In this document: positions 1-8,445 of the stretch, in pieces
Layout: the number at the start of each line of letters is the position of its first letter
How positions within the stretch are numbered: the first letter of the stretch is position 1
Source of the DNA: Akkermansiaceae bacterium
GTDB taxonomy: Bacteria > Verrucomicrobiota > Verrucomicrobiia > Verrucomicrobiales > Akkermansiaceae
NCBI GenBank assembly: GCA_903919975.1
Contig: CAIXKE010000073.1
Location: 1-63,458 of the forward strand
Length of the DNA: 63,458 nucleotides
Direction: 5' to 3'
Notes under the pieces: generated by a model
Seen by the model: the letters and a program-made list of their open reading frames with translations, nothing else
Told to the model about the DNA's origin: nothing
Database searches by the model: none
Position numbers and translations under genes: made by a program

Positions 1-60
1 AGTAAAGAGGGAGAAGAAAGAGCCGAGAGAGCGGGAGGTAGCGCGGCCTCGATGCAGGCC

Positions 61-146
61 GCATGCGAATGGCCGGAGAATGAGTGATTCCAAGAGGGGA
101 CGTGACGGCGCTGCTTGGCCGTATCATTCGCACCTCATTCGCATGC
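61..146. repeat. Long-range inverted repeat downstream of sufD
   Basis: Two perfect 11-base arms, gcatgcgaatg at 61-71 and cattcgcatgc at 136-146, flank 64 bases just beyond the sufD stop. No T-run follows, so this is not a classical terminator. The first 200 bases otherwise show no gene. It could be a decayed intergenic repeat. Confidence 0.35.
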
Positions 147-200
147 GCTCTTATCAAGAGCACGCCACCTGGGAAACGCCGCGGCGCGACAGCGAGGTCT

Positions 201-1481
201 TCACGCGCCGCCGGTGGCGATGTGGGCGAATTTTTCGTCGAGGAATTTCAGCAACAACTCCTCGGTGGGCTCATCATTCAGGCGGGCGATGGCCTCGACC
301 GAGAAGCCGCGGGCGATGAGTTGGCGGGCGCGGACGGGATCGATGCCGCGGGCGCGGAGGTAAAAGATTTCCTCATCATGGATTTGGGACGACGTGCTGC
401 CGTGCGAGCATTTCACTTGGTCGGCGTTGATTTCGAGGCCGGGCAAGGAGTTGGCTTCGCAGGTATCGCTCATCAGAAGATTGCGGCAGGTCTGGTAGGC
501 ATCGGTGTGGTGCGCGCTTTCACCGACGAAAATGAGGCCGGAGAAGATTGTCTTTGAGTCGTCGTAGAGTGAGTTTTTGTAGAGCAAGTCCGAGTAGGCC
601 CCTTCGGAAACGTGATGCTGGAAGGTGCGTTGGTCGTATTCTTGTTCGCGGGCGGGAATCGAGACCGAGAGCATGTCCGAGCGCGAGCCGGAGCCTTCGA
701 GGCGTGAGAGCGATTCATTGCGTGCCCATGACGCGCCGGCGTTGAGAATGAAGCCTTTGGCGGAGGCATCGCGGGCGGTCGAGGTCTCGTTGATCTGGAT
801 GATGCGGGTGACTTCGTTGAGCGCTTGGATGGCGACGTAATCGAGATGCGAATTCGGTCCGGCGGAGAGGTCGTTGAAGGCGATGGCGAGACCCGGTGTG
901 ATGTCATCCGCCGAGCGAAAAATCTCGACCACGCGGACTTTCGAGGATTTCCCGGTGACCACGAGCGTGTGCGGGAAGATGACGGTGTTAGAGCCCGAGA
1001 TCCAGTGATGGACTTCGATGGCTCCTTCAATTTCCACGTTGTCGCCGGTGTGGATAAAAAGCCCGTTAGAAACAGATGCCTCGTGCCAAGCCGCGAATTT
1101 CGCCGAACCGAGGCGGGTTTCCTGTTTCATGAAATGTTCGGCGACGAGGTCGCCGTGTGAGACGAGGGCTTCGGCAAGCGGCAGGCAGATCACGCCTTCC
1201 GGGAGGCGGGACTCGGAATGGATTAGCTCATCATTTGAAAAGACGAACTTGGCAGTGGTTTTTTCAAGCCCGGTTGAGCGGGCAATCAGATCGGCTGCGG
1301 GCGAAACACCCGCGCTCCTCGAAAATCCGGCGAAGTCGAGTTGTTTGATATTTGAGAAGCGCCATGGCTCATCGCCCCGCTTCGGCGTGGGCGTGGCGAG
1401 GTAGCGTTCCCAAGCATCATGCTGACGGGCGGCGAACCAAGCGGGGAAAATGGCGGGTGTTTGCGGGGCGGTAGTAGTCAT
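201..1481 (-). CDS. sufD: Fe-S cluster assembly protein SufD
   Basis: The product (426 aa) belongs to the SufB/SufD beta-helix family. With SufB and SufC it forms the cytoplasmic SufBC2D scaffold on which Fe-S clusters are built. The central and C-terminal part carries the family signature, including KCSHGSTSSQIHDEEIFYL followed by the small-helix segment RGIDPVRARQLIARGF. Its length fits SufD (about 420-450 aa). The ATG at 1481 follows an untypical leader without a Shine-Dalgarno sequence. It lies 6 bases after the hicA stop, so it is very probably translated from the same transcript as sufB and hicBA. A sufS-type cysteine desulfurase would be expected just outside the window, but none is visible here. 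Confidence 0.93.
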   Translation of the reverse strand: MTTTAPQTPAIFPAWFAARQHDAWERYLATPTPKRGDEPWRFSNIKQLDFAGFSRSAGVSPAADLIARSTGLEKTTAKFVFSNDELIHSESRLPEGVICLPLAEALVSHGDLVAEHFMKQETRLGSAKFAAWHEASVSNGLFIHTGDNVEIEGAIEVHHWISGSNTVIFPHTLVVTGKSSKVRVVEIFRSADDITPGLAIAFNDLSAGPNSHLDYVAIQALNEVTRIIQINETSTARDASAKGFILNAGASWARNESLSRLEGSGSRSDMLSVSIPAREQEYDQRTFQHHVSEGAYSDLLYKNSLYDDSKTIFSGLIFVGESAHHTDAYQTCRNLLMSDTCEANSLPGLEINADQVKCSHGSTSSQIHDEEIFYLRARGIDPVRARQLIARGFSVEAIARLNDEPTEELLLKFLDEKFAHIATGGA

Positions 1482-1487
1482 ACGAAG

Positions 1488-1661
1488 TCAGGAAAGTTTT
1501 TTGATAATCGATTTAGCAAGATTCTCATTGATCTCCCGGTGGCGCGGAATTGGCTGACAGACTTTGGTTTCTTTATTCTGATACCAATCGTGGCATCCGC
1601 CGTGACGGATGAACTCACAGCCGAGCTCTGCCAGTTTGCGGACAAGGTCTGCCCGCTTCAT
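1488..1661 (-). CDS. hicA: HicA-family mRNA interferase toxin
   Basis: This 57-residue protein starts MKRADLVRKLAELGCEFIRH. HicA toxins are small dsRBD-fold RNases that cleave mRNA. The segment RHGGCHDWYQN carries the conserved G-x-H-x-x-Y region with the catalytic histidine (His24). The C-terminal PRHREINENLAKSIIKKLS matches the usual HicA ending (PRHREIN...LA..I...L). The ATG overlaps the hicB stop as ATGA, so the two are translationally coupled, with the antitoxin first; classical loci have hicA first. sufD starts 6 bases downstream. All key residues look intact, so an active toxin is likely but unproven. Confidence 0.85.
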   Translation of the reverse strand: MKRADLVRKLAELGCEFIRHGGCHDWYQNKETKVCQPIPRHREINENLAKSIIKKLS

Positions 1662-1846
1662 GCGATCAAGAGTTCTTCATGGTGGACGACGCCTGGGACC
1701 GCATCGCTTGAGAGGTCTTTGTATAGATCTAATAGATGCAGCTTCAAGTCCTCGAGCGATTCTCCCTGTGTCTCATAGTCGGGATATTCGTCGAGGTACC
1801 CCAGAAAGTGATCGCCGTCTTTCCACCAAGTGAATTTTGTTTTCAT
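1658..1846 (-). CDS. hicB: HicB-family antitoxin
   Basis: This 62-residue protein (starts MKTKFTWWKDGDHFLGYLDE) has the HicB partial RNase H fold pattern: a beta-hairpin with GYLDEYPDYETQG, then the helix ESLEDLKLHLLDLYKDL. It is the short form without an obvious C-terminal DNA-binding extension, so autoregulation by HicB alone is doubtful. It binds and neutralises HicA. It begins 14 bases after sufB and overlaps hicA by 4 bases, placing the toxin-antitoxin pair inside the suf operon. Its expression would then follow the Fur/suf promoter unless an internal promoter exists. Confidence 0.83.
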   Translation of the reverse strand: MKTKFTWWKDGDHFLGYLDEYPDYETQGESLEDLKLHLLDLYKDLSSDAVPGVVHHEELLIA

Positions 1847-1860
1847 ATGAGATGAATGAT

Positions 1861-3300
1861 TTATCCGACCGAGCCTTCCATTTCAAGATCGATGAGCCGC
1901 TTGAGTTCCACCGAGTATTCCATTGGGAACTCGCGGACGAGGTCGTTGATGAAACCGTTGACGGCCAGGGACATCGCTTGTCCTTCGTTGAGGCCGCGCT
2001 GTTGCATGTAGAAAAGCATGTCTTCGGAGACCTGCGAGACGGAGGCTTCGTGCTGGGTGGCGTGGCGGTTTCCTTTGACGGTGATTGCCGGATAGGTATC
2101 GGTGCGCGAGTGGCTGTTGATGAGCAGCGCATCGCACTCGGTGTTGTTTTTACAACCTTTGAGATGCTTTGGGATGAGCACTTGGCCGCGATAGGTCGAG
2201 CGACCTTCGCCGACCGAGATCGATTTGGAAACCACGTTGGAGGTGGTGTTGTCGGCGGCGTGAATCATCTTCGCGCCGGTGTCTTGGTGCTGGCCGGTGT
2301 TGGCGAGAGCGATGGAGATCACTTCGCCGCGGGCGCGCTCGCCCTTCATGATGACGCCGGGATATTTCATCGTGAGGCGCGAGCCGATGTTGCAATCGAT
2401 CCAGCGGACTTCCGCGTCTTCCATCGCGATACCGCGCTTGGTGACGAGGTTGAACACATTGCTGCTCCAGTTTTGCACGGTGACGTATTGGATCTTCGCG
2501 CCTTTGAGGGCGACGAGTTCGACGACGGCGGAGTGGAGGGTGGCGGTCTCGAATTTCGGTGCGGTGCAACCTTCCATGTACATCACTTCCGATCCTTCAT
2601 CGGCGATGATGAGCGTGCGCTCGAACTGGCCGAAACTTTCCGAGTTGATGCGGAAATAGGCTTGCAGCGGTTGTTTCAGCTTCACGCCTTTCGGAATGTA
2701 GATGAACGATCCGCCGGAAAACACCGCGCTGTTGAGCGCGGAGTATTTGTTATCTCCGGTGGGGATGACCTTGCCGAACCATGGGCGGAAAATTTCCTCG
2801 TGTTCTTTCAGCCCCTCGGCGGAGGTCACGAAGATGACGCCTTGTTTGGTGAGCTCTTCCTTGACGTTCGAGTAGGCGGCCTCGGAATCGAACTGGGCTT
2901 CCACACCGGCGAGGAACGCGCGCTCCTGCTGCGGGATGCCGAGACGCTCGAAGGTTTCAAGCACATCCGGCGGCACATCGTCCCAAGAACGCTTCGGCTT
3001 CTCACCATCGGATAGATAATAACGGATTTCGTCGAAGTTGATGTTTTCCAGATCCTTGGTCGCCCAGTTGGTGGGGGTCGGCTTGTCGAAGAAAACTTTG
3101 AGCGCCTTGTGACGGAATTCACGCACCCAATCCGGATCGTTTTTAACGTCGCAAATGTAATCGACGGTTGCGGAAGTGAGGCCGCGGCCGGCATCGAACT
3201 TGTTGCGCTCGGGGAAGGTGAAATCGCCTTTCGTGCGGTCGATGTTGATCGCCTCGTGGGTCTCTTGATCGAGGATGGCGGTGGATTCTTCGTAGGACAT
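1861..3300 (-). CDS. sufB: Fe-S cluster assembly protein SufB
   Basis: The product (479 aa) is the conserved core of the SufBCD scaffold. Full length compared with the family (about 470-495 aa). Recognisable segments are [20 protein letters not shown] in the middle, [20 protein letters not shown], and the C-terminal [20 protein letters not shown] followed by [19 protein letters not shown], which contains the conserved histidine and glutamate used in nascent cluster binding. The gene follows sufC by 42 bases. The leader before the ATG (cttaccactctctccc) has no Shine-Dalgarno sequence. The product acts in the cytoplasm. Confidence 0.96.
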   Translation of the reverse strand: MSYEESTAILDQETHEAINIDRTKGDFTFPERNKFDAGRGLTSATVDYICDVKNDPDWVREFRHKALKVFFDKPTPTNWATKDLENINFDEIRYYLSDGEKPKRSWDDVPPDVLETFERLGIPQQERAFLAGVEAQFDSEAAYSNVKEELTKQGVIFVTSAEGLKEHEEIFRPWFGKVIPTGDNKYSALNSAVFSGGSFIYIPKGVKLKQPLQAYFRINSESFGQFERTLIIADEGSEVMYMEGCTAPKFETATLHSAVVELVALKGAKIQYVTVQNWSSNVFNLVTKRGIAMEDAEVRWIDCNIGSRLTMKYPGVIMKGERARGEVISIALANTGQHQDTGAKMIHAADNTTSNVVSKSISVGEGRSTYRGQVLIPKHLKGCKNNTECDALLINSHSRTDTYPAITVKGNRHATQHEASVSQVSEDMLFYMQQRGLNEGQAMSLAVNGFINDLVREFPMEYSVELKRLIDLEMEGSVG

Positions 3301-3342
3301 GGGAGAGAGTGGTAAGTGAACAGTGATCAGTGATCAGAAAAT

Positions 3343-4095
3343 TTATGCGAGGGCGAGTTCCTTGAGGAAATCGTAGCCGTGCTTTTCGAGCTCGTGGGCG
3401 AGTTCGGGGCCGCCGGAACGGACGATCCGGCCCTCGGCCATGACATGGACGTGATCCGGTTTGATGTAATCGAGCAGGCGTTGGTAGTGCGTGATGAGCA
3501 GCATGCCGCGGTCGGCGGAGCGCATCGCATTGACACCCTTGGCAACGATTTTGAGGGCGTCGATATCGAGGCCGGAGTCGGTTTCGTCGAGGATGCAATA
3601 CTTCGGTTCGAGCATCATCATTTGAAGGATCTCGTTGCGTTTTTTCTCACCGCCGGAGAACCCTTCGTTCACGGCGCGGGCGGTGAATTTGCGGTCCATT
3701 TCTAGCATGTCCATTTTCGAGTAGAGATTTTTGTAATAGGCGACGGCGTCGATATCCTCGCCTTTGGGCAGGCGGGCTTGGAGGGCGGCGCGGATGAAGT
3801 TGGCGTTTGAGACACCGGGAACTTCGGATGGGTATTGGAAGGCGAGGAAGATGCCGGCGCGTGAGCGTTCGTCCACGGACATGTCGAAGATTTCTTCGCC
3901 GTCGAGGGTGACGGTGCCGCTTGTGACCAGGTATCCCTCGTGACCCGCGATTACTTTCGAGAGGGTGGATTTACCGGAGCCGTTCGGGCCCATGATGGCG
4001 TGAACTTCACCTTTCGGGATGTCGAGGGTGACGCCCTTGAGGATTTCGGTGCCGTCTTCGAGGGTGGCGTGGAGGTCTTGGATGTGGAGGCTCAT
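3343..4095 (-). CDS. sufC: Fe-S assembly ATPase SufC
   Basis: ABC-type ATPase of 250 aa that drives conformational change of SufB-SufD. Walker A is GPNGSGKST (residues 36-44). The ABC signature is [16 protein letters not shown], Walker B is [16 protein letters not shown], and the H-loop lies in [14 protein letters not shown] chose the ATG at 4095 ([15 protein letters not shown]) because it matches the usual SufC start; the longer open frame upstream is low-complexity and not SufC-like. The order is fur-sufC-sufB. The 50-base gap after fur contains near-repeated gtggatgg words and no visible terminator, so read-through from fur is likely. Confidence 0.96.
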   Translation of the reverse strand: MSLHIQDLHATLEDGTEILKGVTLDIPKGEVHAIMGPNGSGKSTLSKVIAGHEGYLVTSGTVTLDGEEIFDMSVDERSRAGIFLAFQYPSEVPGVSNANFIRAALQARLPKGEDIDAVAYYKNLYSKMDMLEMDRKFTARAVNEGFSGGEKKRNEILQMMMLEPKYCILDETDSGLDIDALKIVAKGVNAMRSADRGMLLITHYQRLLDYIKPDHVHVMAEGRIVRSGGPELAHELEKHGYDFLKELALA

Positions 4096-4145
4096 GGTGT
4101 GGGGAAGAGGATGGTGGATCGTGGATGGAAGATTGTGGATGGGGG

Positions 4146-4574
4146 TCAAGAAGCGATGAGTTTGCCGCGGAGCGTGATTTCGATGTCTTCGATGACCGCG
4201 CCGGGTGGGAGGTCGAGCACATCGGAGAGGTTCACGCCGGGTTTGAAATCGACATCGTGGATGACGCCGGTCATGGCGTCGTGGAAGTGGCCGTGTTCGC
4301 GGAGATTCGGGCAATAGCGTGAGGATTCACGCTCGAAATTCACTTGTCGGATGATGCCATGTTGAACGAGTGCTTCGAGGCAGTTGTAAACCGTGGCCAA
4401 GGAGATGTTCGGAAGTTGGTCCTTGGCGCGCATGAAGACCTCGTTCGCCGTCGGGTGGTCCCGGTGCTCGATGAGGAGGCGGTAAATTTCCTGGCGCTGG
4501 CGCGTCATGCGCAGACCCGCGATTTCCTCGGGAATTTCGCTGGCTGATTTCTGAATTGGGGAGTGGCTGACCAT
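4146..4574 (-). CDS. Fur/PerR-family transcriptional regulator without structural-zinc cysteines
   Basis: The 142-residue protein has an N-terminal winged helix ([20 protein letters not shown], then [20 protein letters not shown]) typical of Fur/PerR and a C-terminal dimerisation half. Family members are Fe or Mn-dependent repressors or peroxide sensors. The regulatory-metal region is present in altered form ([17 protein letters not shown]), but the CxxC pairs that bind structural zinc in most Fur and PerR proteins are missing; only isolated cysteines remain (YNCLEAL, YCPN). It is the first gene of the suf operon, so a role in Fe-S or oxidative-stress control of suf, with autoregulation, is a fair inference. 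Whether it senses iron or peroxide, and the name Fur, cannot be decided from sequence. Confidence 0.88.
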   Translation of the reverse strand: MVSHSPIQKSASEIPEEIAGLRMTRQRQEIYRLLIEHRDHPTANEVFMRAKDQLPNISLATVYNCLEALVQHGIIRQVNFERESSRYCPNLREHGHFHDAMTGVIHDVDFKPGVNLSDVLDLPPGAVIEDIEITLRGKLIAS

Positions 4575-4608
4575 CGCGGCGGGAATTTAGGGTGGAGTTT
4601 GCCGATAT

Positions 4609-4623
4609 CAAGAATTATTCTAA
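4609..4623 (-). promoter_or_regulatory. Putative Fur/PerR box upstream of the fur-suf operon
   Basis: CAAGAATTATTCTAA is a 7-1-7 near-palindrome (5 of 7 pairs match) of the kind bound by Fur and PerR. It ends 35 bases upstream of the regulator's start codon in a locally AT-rich stretch. The neighbouring GATAAT/TAGAAT words could serve as a -10 on the minus strand, but the -35 is weak. Autoregulation of the fur-suf operon is inferred. Confidence 0.45.
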
Positions 4624-4679
4624 TTATCGTTTTGATTTTTGTCGTTCAGCGGGTTCTGGCACTAGAAAGGGAATATTGT

Positions 4680-4767
4680 AACCACTGAAACTCTGAGGAC
4701 CACTGAGACAACTGAATTTTTCAAGCTCTTCTCAGTGCCTTCAGCGGTTCTCAGTGTTTCAGTGGTT
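4680..4767. repeat. Imperfect long inverted repeat (aaccactgaaa type)
   Basis: The left arm at 4680-4707 (aaccactgaaactctgagg...) and right arm at 4731-4767 (...tctcagtgtttcagtggtt) are imperfect reverse complements and would fold into a long hairpin. The arms are built from repeated ctgag/cactga words. Similar 'accactga/accacagag' intergenic elements are common in many environmental bacterial genomes. No open reading frame is involved. Confidence 0.55.
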
Positions 4768-5231
4768 AAAAAATCGCTCGTTGATTATCAAAGTCTTACA
4801 AAATGACTTACTCGGGATCAAAAAAAATTCATCGAAACGCAGAGTCTCAAAGGTCGCAGAGGAAAGCGCTGAGATTTTGGGTTTGGAAATGGATGAGGAG
4901 AACAATCATTCCGAGTCTCATCCCATGACATTGCCTTCATTTTCCTCGCGAAGTCCTCCGCGCTCTCCGCCATTGCCATCGGCTATACTTATTTCGGCTG
5001 CGCCATGATTTTCTAAGTTTGCTAATGCCGACTCCGCGTTCTGGAACAAGAACATGGACTCGCCCTCTGAAGCCGGCGCTCCGAAGCCACCAGGCCCAGA
5101 AATCTATGATGGGCAAGCGAAAGGTCAGCCAGAATTCGCGGCTCTTCGACTTTTGGCTTTTAGACCCATGGTGCAGCTTGCAATTTTGTCACATTGATTG
5201 CAGAAGCGGCATGAGATGAAGAAACCGATTT

Positions 5232-5549
5232 TCAACGGCGTTTCATGCCTTCGGGCATCCAATCCTTGGGCATCGGTCGGGTCAGCGGCTCGGCCACTTT
5301 GGGTGTTTCCACATCGGCATGTTTCTCCGCCGTGCATTTGGGTTTACCCGCTTGCTGGCGGAAGCCCTCAATATCACTGGCGGAGATTTCAGAAGCCGCC
5401 GCGCCGGTGTAGGGTTTGGCAGCGACGACGGCGGCCTTGGCTTCGGCTGCGGCAGGTGGCTTTTCCCCGCCCTTCCCGAGGAGGGACCGCACCTTTTCAC
5501 AGGAGGAACAGCCAAGGAGCGTGACGACCAGGATGTGAGAAAATTTCAC
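5232..5549 (-). CDS. Small putative lipoprotein
   Basis: I do not recognise this 105-residue protein. With a GTG start at 5549 it begins VKFSHILVVTLLGCSSCEKV, a short lipoprotein signal with the lipobox LLGC (Cys14). An alanine/lysine-rich linker follows, and then a segment (SASDIEGFRQQAGKPKC) that recalls the first strand and helix of thioredoxin-like proteins but stops before any CxxC active site. The protein ends in a proline-rich tail. The open frame extends further upstream, but that part overlaps the end of the preceding gene and lacks a signal peptide. It lies 73 bases after the pseudokinase gene on the same strand and is probably the last gene of that operon. It could be a truncated thioredoxin-like lipoprotein. 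Confidence 0.55.
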   Translation of the reverse strand: MKFSHILVVTLLGCSSCEKVRSLLGKGGEKPPAAAEAKAAVVAAKPYTGAAASEISASDIEGFRQQAGKPKCTAEKHADVETPKVAEPLTRPMPKDWMPEGMKRR

Positions 5550-5622
5550 GGCTGGGATGGGTTTGCGGGAACTTTGGGTTTGAGATTTGTGGCGGTTGCG
5601 CGCCTTTTCCCTAGACGATTTT

Positions 5623-7119
5623 CTATGAGGGATCGAAGACGAGGCGGAATCCAAGATCCGGCCGGCGCAGTGAACGATCATCGATCCACTCACGGGTCAG
5701 GGCATTGCTGCCGGGCTTGAGGTAGGAGCCGCCGATGATGACCCACTTGCGTGCTCCAAGCGGATTAGCAGGATTGGGCGCAGGCCTGCGAGCCCACTCA
5801 CTGACCGAGCCAGCCATTCCGCAGATGCCTTTCGGGGTGCGGTCGGTGGTTTCAACGCCGATGGGCAACCACCCCACGGGTTGGATGGAGGCCGGCTCCT
5901 TCAAATCGTGTCGCAGGGCGGCAAACCATTCTTCCTGTGTGGCGAGTCGGCCTTGTTTCCACTCGGCGTAAGCGCTGCAATCCCACCAATCCACGCCGAC
6001 CACCGGGCAATCGATCGTCACCGGGCGCTGATTCCATGCGGTTCCAGCTTTGGCTGCGGCGAGCAAGGTGGCCCAATCATCCGGCACGTGTGAAGTTTTT
6101 GACGGTGGCTGGCTTTCGTGGTCGAAGGTGCGGTGGCGTTGGTCTTGAGCGAGGGTTTCCAAGAGCTCGATAAATTCCGCATACTGGCCGATGGTGACTT
6201 CATGAGCGGCAATTCGGAAGGCTTGCAGCGCTTCATCGGTGCCGTCCGGCGTCGGGTGTTTACCGGCTGGAATCAGGTGGGTGTCGGACCCATTGGCGCT
6301 CGGCATGTGGGGGCGGGGGGGCTCCGGCCGATTGCGCAGCACGAGGATGAGAATGAAGACCATTGCGAGGCCGCATGCCCCGGCGATGATGATGATCGGC
6401 GTTTTTTTGCGGCTCCGCACTGCGGGTTTCGTCGGGACCGCCGCAGGCATGGGCCCAACGAGTTGTTGCTCGATCTGCATGCAAATATCACGCACCTGTG
6501 TCCAGACGAGCGGTGCCTCAATGCCTTCGCCCCGCATCCAACTGAGCAAGGTGAACATCCGGGTGGTGCCCGCTTTGTGATCGGCGACCAATGGCTGAAG
6601 CGCGGCACCGAGATGGACAATATCACGTTCGGATTGCCCGGCCTCGCGCTGGCCGGCGATGGCCAAGTTGTCGAGCCGAATGCCGCCTTGCTCGTCGACA
6701 TGGATATTTTCCAACCCCATGGGCAAGGTTGCCTGGGCAAGCGATTCGTGTTGGAGGTGGGCCTCGGCAATCCGCCGAATCAGGTGCGCGAAGCGCGCGG
6801 GCTTGATAGGCGTCCCAGCCAGCATGGCATCATGGAGCGTGGCGTCTGGAAGAAGCTCGTGCGCATAGTAACACTGCCCCGGCTCCGCCACCGCCTCATA
6901 GACGGAAGCCACCAGCGGATGCTCGACGGCTGCTTTCGCCCGGATATCGGCAAGAAAGACCTCGCGCTGGTTCTCCTGTTCAGGGCGGAGCTCATCCACC
7001 AAAACTCGGCGCGCCACGGACACCTGCTCGGCAAGCCAAGTGCGCGTCAGAACGTTTTCACAGATCAATTCCTTGAGGCGGTATTCACCCAAGTAGTGTT
7101 CATCGGAAGCAGGACTCAT
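5623..7119 (-). CDS. Pseudokinase - transmembrane - formylglycine-generating-enzyme-like protein
   Basis: The 498-residue protein has three parts. Residues about 8-215 follow the protein-kinase fold but lack the catalytic residues: no VAIK lysine (RRVLVDELRPEQ), the HRD loop reads LPMGLENIHVDEQGG and the DFG position reads LDNLAI. Residues about 245-262 are a transmembrane segment (TPIIIIAGACGLAMVFILIL). Residues about 285-498 resemble the FGE/SUMF1 (PvdO-type) fold, with GMAGSVSEW for the usual DMAGNVWEW, then IIGGSY and PDLGFRLVFDP at the end. The paired catalytic cysteines of true FGE are absent. Kinases fused to FGE-like domains occur in Planctomycetes and Verrucomicrobia. Here both domains look inactive, which suggests a membrane scaffold or sensor. 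It starts 27 bases after the TPR membrane protein. Confidence 0.78.
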   Translation of the reverse strand: MSPASDEHYLGEYRLKELICENVLTRTWLAEQVSVARRVLVDELRPEQENQREVFLADIRAKAAVEHPLVASVYEAVAEPGQCYYAHELLPDATLHDAMLAGTPIKPARFAHLIRRIAEAHLQHESLAQATLPMGLENIHVDEQGGIRLDNLAIAGQREAGQSERDIVHLGAALQPLVADHKAGTTRMFTLLSWMRGEGIEAPLVWTQVRDICMQIEQQLVGPMPAAVPTKPAVRSRKKTPIIIIAGACGLAMVFILILVLRNRPEPPRPHMPSANGSDTHLIPAGKHPTPDGTDEALQAFRIAAHEVTIGQYAEFIELLETLAQDQRHRTFDHESQPPSKTSHVPDDWATLLAAAKAGTAWNQRPVTIDCPVVGVDWWDCSAYAEWKQGRLATQEEWFAALRHDLKEPASIQPVGWLPIGVETTDRTPKGICGMAGSVSEWARRPAPNPANPLGARKWVIIGGSYLKPGSNALTREWIDDRSLRRPDLGFRLVFDPS

Positions 7120-7146
7120 GAGGTATAAAAAAAACGGAAAAAACTT

Positions 7147-8265
7147 CTATTGGGGCAAGGCCGGCAGCAAGGGCACGGCAGGATCAAAATCGGGCGGCAG
7201 TGTGTCTTGAAATTCAGGGGGCGTCAGATCGCCCGGCCCGGCGGCGGGTTGCCTGGGAATCCTCGCCGCCAGATCCCGCGGCCATGCCTGCACATCCACA
7301 ACCTCGCCCTTATACATCAGGGAAACCACTTGCCCGTGATACGAACGTCCACCGAGAAGTTGCTCGGTTTGCTCGTCTTGTCGCGGAATCCGGTAAGTCA
7401 TGCGCAAGCTCTCTTCGCCGCCCGCCCAATCGAAAGGCAATGACATCCACCGCTCCGTAACCCACGATTTGTCCTCCAACTCGATGATCTCGCCTTGGGT
7501 GGTCCGGTTGAAAAAGCTCACCGAGACCGCGATTTCGGCGACATCAATCTCATCGGCAGGCGCCTTCTCGACCGGTATCGTGAGGATGACTTGCTCGCCA
7601 TCCGGGTGATTTGGATTTTTGAAAATCCGCACGCGCCCGAGTGCGATTTTCCCGAGCATGGCGTCCGGTTGCGCGAAGCCATCACGCAGTTTGGCGCCAG
7701 CCAATTCGTAGAGGGCGCCGGCCTCCGAGACGCCCATTTGGAAGACTTTTTCGTAATGGACGGCCGCTGTGTCGAACACCCCCATCTGCTCGTGAACCAA
7801 GCCAAGCTCGTAATGCACGCTGGGATCCTCCGAGGATTTTTCAAGCGCCTCTTCCAACTTCACAATGGCCTTGCCCATATCCCCCGCAATGCGGGCCTCG
7901 CGGGCTTCATTCACCATGCGCTCGGACCGCGAATCCGCAATGCGCGGAACGCTCAAGGGAGTGGGAACCGCAGAGGGCGACTCAGGCACGCGCGGCACTG
8001 GCGGGCGCGAAACCACCGGCGGAACCGATGGCGTCAGCGGGCGCGAAACCACCGATGAGTCGGCGGCAGCTGGCACTCGCACGAGCATCGGCTTCAGCAC
8101 TTCTTTTTCCACCACCCGGACTTGGCGGGAATCCTCAAAACGACTCGCCAGCGCCATCCCGGCTACTAACAACTGCATGAATCCCATCATGCCCAACAAC
8201 CAACATGCGACGGGAAACACGGGCAATTTCTTGCCCGGAGGAGTGCGCAGGTTTTCGGCAACCAT
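7147..8265 (-). CDS. TPR-containing single-pass membrane protein
   Basis: I chose the ATG at 8265 (MVAENLRTPPGKKLPVFPVA), giving 372 aa. The longer open frame upstream is antisense to ompH. A transmembrane helix lies at about residues 17-40 (ACWLLGMMGFMQLLVAGMAL). It is followed by a proline/serine-rich linker (about 65-110), a TPR-like helical stretch (EAREARIAGDMGKAIVKLEE, then DPSVHYELGLVHEQMGVFDT), and a beta-rich C-terminal domain of unknown type ending in proline-rich sequence. The topology suggests an inner-membrane anchor with an extracytoplasmic body. It is the first gene of the three-gene minus-strand operon with the pseudokinase and lipoprotein, divergent from ompH. The function is unknown; a protein-protein adaptor is likely. 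Confidence 0.75.
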   Translation of the reverse strand: MVAENLRTPPGKKLPVFPVACWLLGMMGFMQLLVAGMALASRFEDSRQVRVVEKEVLKPMLVRVPAAADSSVVSRPLTPSVPPVVSRPPVPRVPESPSAVPTPLSVPRIADSRSERMVNEAREARIAGDMGKAIVKLEEALEKSSEDPSVHYELGLVHEQMGVFDTAAVHYEKVFQMGVSEAGALYELAGAKLRDGFAQPDAMLGKIALGRVRIFKNPNHPDGEQVILTIPVEKAPADEIDVAEIAVSVSFFNRTTQGEIIELEDKSWVTERWMSLPFDWAGGEESLRMTYRIPRQDEQTEQLLGGRSYHGQVVSLMYKGEVVDVQAWPRDLAARIPRQPAAGPGDLTPPEFQDTLPPDFDPAVPLLPALPQ

Positions 8266-8374
8266 GGACGCAACATGAGCCTGTGGAATCAGGGTGTCAA
8301 TCCAGCGACGAGGCGGCCGACATTCAAATCTGCTGCAACTGGTATTTTGCTCCGTAAAACTAATCGAATGAGCG

Positions 8375-8403
8375 TTGACGCGGAGGGTTTTACCAGTCAG
8401 ATT
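8375..8403 (+). promoter_or_regulatory. Candidate promoter of ompH-lpxD
   Basis: TTGACG at 8375-8380, a 17-base spacer and CAGATT at 8398-8403, in the 180-base divergent gap. The -35 is good and the -10 poor, so this is tentative. Confidence 0.3.
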
Positions 8404-8445
8404 CTCCACCCAATCCATTTTCCCGAAGCCCCAACCGAACATCCC

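Larger units (their letters stand above)
4575..5231. other. Non-coding spacer upstream of fur with decayed repeats
   Basis: No convincing gene is visible in these 657 bases. It holds the putative Fur box near 4616, an imperfect long inverted repeat at 4680-4767, and a second purine-rich element near 4834 (cgcagagtctcaaaggtcgc) with a partly complementary pyrimidine-rich partner near 4950-4975. Words such as cttcgacttttggcttttag (5145-5164) resemble a diverged half-copy of the repeat found at 23445, 29683 and 36645. Confidence 0.6.

Noticed and set aside
1837..3015. 392-aa plus-strand open frame opposite sufB
   Set aside because: Composition is that of an antisense shadow of sufB; no family is recognisable and the codon pattern follows the opposite strand.
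5232..5549. Thioredoxin-like identity of the small lipoprotein
   Set aside because: A short segment resembles the beginning of a thioredoxin fold, but the active-site CxxC and the remaining fold are absent in all frames, so I kept it as unknown.
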